A stretch of DNA of 6,720 nt from Verrucomicrobiota bacterium (GTDB lineage Bacteria > Verrucomicrobiota > Kiritimatiellia > UBA8416 > JAIOPI01). How positions within the stretch are numbered: position 1 is the stretch's first letter; every line of letters begins with the position of its first letter. The position numbers were made by a program, and so were the translations under genes. The stretch is from positions 1 to 6,720 of the forward strand of contig JAQCIA010000112.1 of the NCBI GenBank assembly GCA_027620105.1, read 5' to 3'. Under the pieces are notes generated by a model, which was not told the DNA's origin, made no database searches, and saw only the letters and a program-made list of their open reading frames with translations. Shown piece after piece: positions 4,757-6,720 of this stretch.

Positions 4757-6720
4757 ATGGCTGATCCGTTGCAAGAGAACAAATCCTTCGATTTCCGCGT
4801 CTACTTGGGAATGTTGCTGTTTCGCTGGCAAACGATCGCCGTTTGCTTTCTCTTTAGCCTCCTGATCGGCGTCCTGTTTCTGCAGTTCACGCCGAAAAAG
4901 TACATTACCCGCGCTGCTGTGCGTGCCACTTCAGACCCCACCCTGGACCTCAAAATTAAGAACCCCTGGACGACCATCGGCAGGCATGCCCGCATGTTGG
5001 AGGGTGGCGAGGCCCGCAATCAAGCGATCGAAAAGCTTGCGCCGGAATGGGGTGAAACGCTGGGCGATATACGCAAGATGTACCTGCCGCTCGACATCAA
5101 AACCATCAGTCGAGCCACGCTCTGGATAAATATAAAGAGCGAAACCCCCCGCTACGCAGAAGCGCTATTACGGGAGATTCAGGCGATCCATCAGCGCATG
5201 TGGCAAGAGGCACGCGAATCGGGTTCTGGTAGCGCATCCAGCCAACTAAGCACGGAGCTGGACGCGATTGAAGAACGCATCCGCGCAGCCGAGAGCGAGG
5301 TCTTCGAGTTTGAACGACTCAACGACATGCGCCGCATCGCTGCGCGCGCAGGCCAAGAGGACTCCTATATCAGCGAGCTCGTTAGCTCGCGGCGCGGAAT
5401 CCAAACGCAACTTTGGATGATGGAAGTTCAGTTCCCGGCTCTTCGAAATGCCGACGTTGGCGTCATGGAATCCGCCAGTGCCTATGGTCTGAATGTGGAC
5501 GGAAAGCTCGTGCTGAATCTAAATGAAGTCGTCAACGCCACCGCAGCTGAGGGCAGTCAGGCCCTGCCGGCTCTTTCCGTCGCTGGCGATGCCAAACCAC
5601 CGCCAACGGGAACGCCGTCGGAACCCGCGGGCGGAACCTCGCTGGCCGAGCGAGGTCTCGGCTGGCATGGACTGCGGTACGATCTAATTGTGAACGAGGC
5701 CAAAGAGCGTGAGATGGCCAAATCGCTGAAGGATGACCATCCTTCCCTGAAGGCTGTGCGCCAACAGATCGCGGGGCTGCAGGAAAAACTCCGCATGGCT
5801 GCGGAACTGCAATTTCGCGGCATGATGGATCGGTACCGCGGGCTGCAAATCACGCACGATGCGCTGGAGGCGGCGGAGTACAAATGGCAGGCGATCAACT
5901 GGCAGCGCGCCCAAAAGATGGCGGAGCTGGGCAGGTTACAGGCGCGGGTGACGCGCTATGAGGAAAACTATCGCGTGTTGTACGAGCGCCTGAATGATCT
6001 GCGCATGAATGACGAAATGAAGATCGAGCGCGTCACGGTCGGGGTGCCTACATCTTCCAGCAAGCCGGTTTGGCCAGATCCCACCCAGGTGCTCCTGATC
6101 GCGCTCGGCGTGGGGCTGGGTCTGGGCGTGGGTATTTCTCTGATTGCGCAGTTCCTCGACAACAAAGTGCAGTCCATCAAGGATGTTGAAGGCTCACTCG
6201 GCATTCCGTTCCTGGGCGGCGTGCCTTTCTGGGTGCACAGCGGTCTCGAAAAAGCCATCCGCCCGATCGTCACGGAGGAGCATTCCGTGGGTGCGGTGGA
6301 AGCCTATCGCGCGCTGCGCACCAGCATTGTGGCCGCGCTGGAAAAGGCGGGAGAGAAGGTGCTCATCGTCACCAGCGCCGACTCGCGTGAAGGCAAGACG
6401 CTGACCGCACTCAACACCGCCATCATGATGGCACAGATGCACCGGCGTGTGCTGCTCGTGGACATGGACTTGCACCGGGGACGCCTGCACCGTTCACTGG
6501 GCCTGGAAAAAGAACCGGGGGTCACCAATGTGCTGCGCGGCGAGCGTTCGCTGCGTTCGATTATTGTGCCAACCCGCTTTGAAAATCTCAGCTTCGCGCC
6601 GCCCGGACCGCCCGTGGATGACGCGCCGGAGCTCCTGCAGTCGTCGGGCATGCAGAATTTCTTCACCGACGTTCAGGACGAGTATGACTACATCATCTGC
6701 GATTCGTCGCCCGTGCTGCG
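4757..6720 (+). CDS. Wzc-like chain-length determinant/BY tyrosine kinase (3' partial)
   Basis: The frame is open from ATG 4757 to the window edge (654 codons plus two bases). Members of this family are inner-membrane polysaccharide co-polymerases: a Wzz/GNVR periplasmic region controls chain length and contacts the export channel, and a cytoplasmic BY-kinase domain autophosphorylates a C-terminal Tyr cluster, here beyond the window. Seen: membrane helix 1 at about 26-45; coiled-coil blocks at about 165-200 and 315-415, the latter with a family-typical HPSLKAVRQQI segment; and a Pro/Gly/Ala-rich insert at about 260-302. Pro-rich KPVWPDP (about 436-442) precedes membrane helix 2 (about 445-467). 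In the kinase part, the oligomerisation motif ExxRxxR is Glu515/Arg518/Arg521. Walker A is SADSREGKT with Lys547-Thr548, Walker A' is LLVDMD (Asp569, Asp571), and Walker B is IICDSSP (Asp649). Walker A has Ser-Arg where Pro-Gly is usual, and A' is followed by LHRG rather than the common LRRP, but the key Lys and Asp residues are present. Domain fusion on one chain is the Proteobacterial type. The gene sits 122 bases after the export gene with its own SD. Confidence 0.93.
   Translation, partial: MADPLQENKSFDFRVYLGMLLFRWQTIAVCFLFSLLIGVLFLQFTPKKYITRAAVRATSDPTLDLKIKNPWTTIGRHARMLEGGEARNQAIEKLAPEWGETLGDIRKMYLPLDIKTISRATLWINIKSETPRYAEALLREIQAIHQRMWQEARESGSGSASSQLSTELDAIEERIRAAESEVFEFERLNDMRRIAARAGQEDSYISELVSSRRGIQTQLWMMEVQFPALRNADVGVMESASAYGLNVDGKLVLNLNEVVNATAAEGSQALPALSVAGDAKPPPTGTPSEPAGGTSLAERGLGWHGLRYDLIVNEAKEREMAKSLKDDHPSLKAVRQQIAGLQEKLRMAAELQFRGMMDRYRGLQITHDALEAAEYKWQAINWQRAQKMAELGRLQARVTRYEENYRVLYERLNDLRMNDEMKIERVTVGVPTSSSKPVWPDPTQVLLIALGVGLGLGVGISLIAQFLDNKVQSIKDVEGSLGIPFLGGVPFWVHSGLEKAIRPIVTEEHSVGAVEAYRALRTSIVAALEKAGEKVLIVTSADSREGKTLTALNTAIMMAQMHRRVLLVDMDLHRGRLHRSLGLEKEPGVTNVLRGERSLRSIIVPTRFENLSFAPPGPPVDDAPELLQSSGMQNFFTDVQDEYDYIICDSSPVL

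Noticed and set aside
5557..5914. Reverse-strand ORFs inside the kinase gene
   Set aside because: They are shadows of the continuous Wzc-like frame, which has clear family motifs on both sides.

Overview
The window holds three successive plus-strand genes of an exopolysaccharide locus of the exosortase type: a large membrane-anchored TPR protein whose N-terminal end looks like the C-terminal part of an exosortase (2-3427, open at the left edge), a Wza-like outer-membrane polysaccharide export lipoprotein (3519-4634), and a Wzc-like chain-length determinant fused to a bacterial tyrosine (BY) kinase (4757 to the right edge, incomplete). No RNA gene, insertion sequence, CRISPR array or origin was seen. 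DNA is GC-rich in most places sampled by eye (about 70% in parts of gene 1, near 50-55% in parts of genes 2 and 3). An outer-membrane export lipoprotein implies a Gram-negative (diderm) bacterium. Exosortase/EPS loci occur in Proteobacteria, Verrucomicrobiota, Planctomycetota and related groups; the sequence alone does not let me choose among them.

Region 1-3427: the frame is open from base 2. The first ~50 codons carry the exosortase signature of an Asn-x-x-Arg helix, 21 residues from Arg to His, then His-Asp-x-x-Gly leading into a membrane helix. A basic loop, one more membrane helix and about 1,000 residues of TPR-like helical hairpins follow. Exosortases process PEP-CTERM-type sorting signals, and large TPR proteins (PrsT type) are usual neighbours in such loci. 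Here the two appear to be one polypeptide, which is the most unusual point in the window.

Region 3424-4634: a good sigma70-like promoter (TTGACT-N16-TATCAT) begins on the stop codon of gene 1 and could drive the export genes separately. A strong Shine-Dalgarno (SD) sequence at 3464-3469 is oddly distant from the only sensible ATG (3519). The export lipoprotein has a signal peptide with lipobox Cys20, a poly_export domain and two SLBB-like domains, and carries a run of nine G in its linker.

Region 4635-4756: this 122-base gap is not empty. It holds a 34-codon ORF whose initiation region (AGGTGA-N3-ATGGC) copies that of the downstream kinase gene, and whose stop codon overlaps the kinase gene's SD. 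Short, mutually exclusive base pairings could join the two SD regions to one shared complement. This is a candidate translational-coupling or leader-peptide arrangement.

Region 4757-6720: Wzz/GNVR chain-length domain with two membrane helices and two coiled-coil blocks, then a cytoplasmic kinase domain with ExxRxxR, Walker A, A' and B motifs. Together, genes 2 and 3 would control length and export of a polysaccharide, while gene 1 would link surface-protein sorting to the same envelope machinery.
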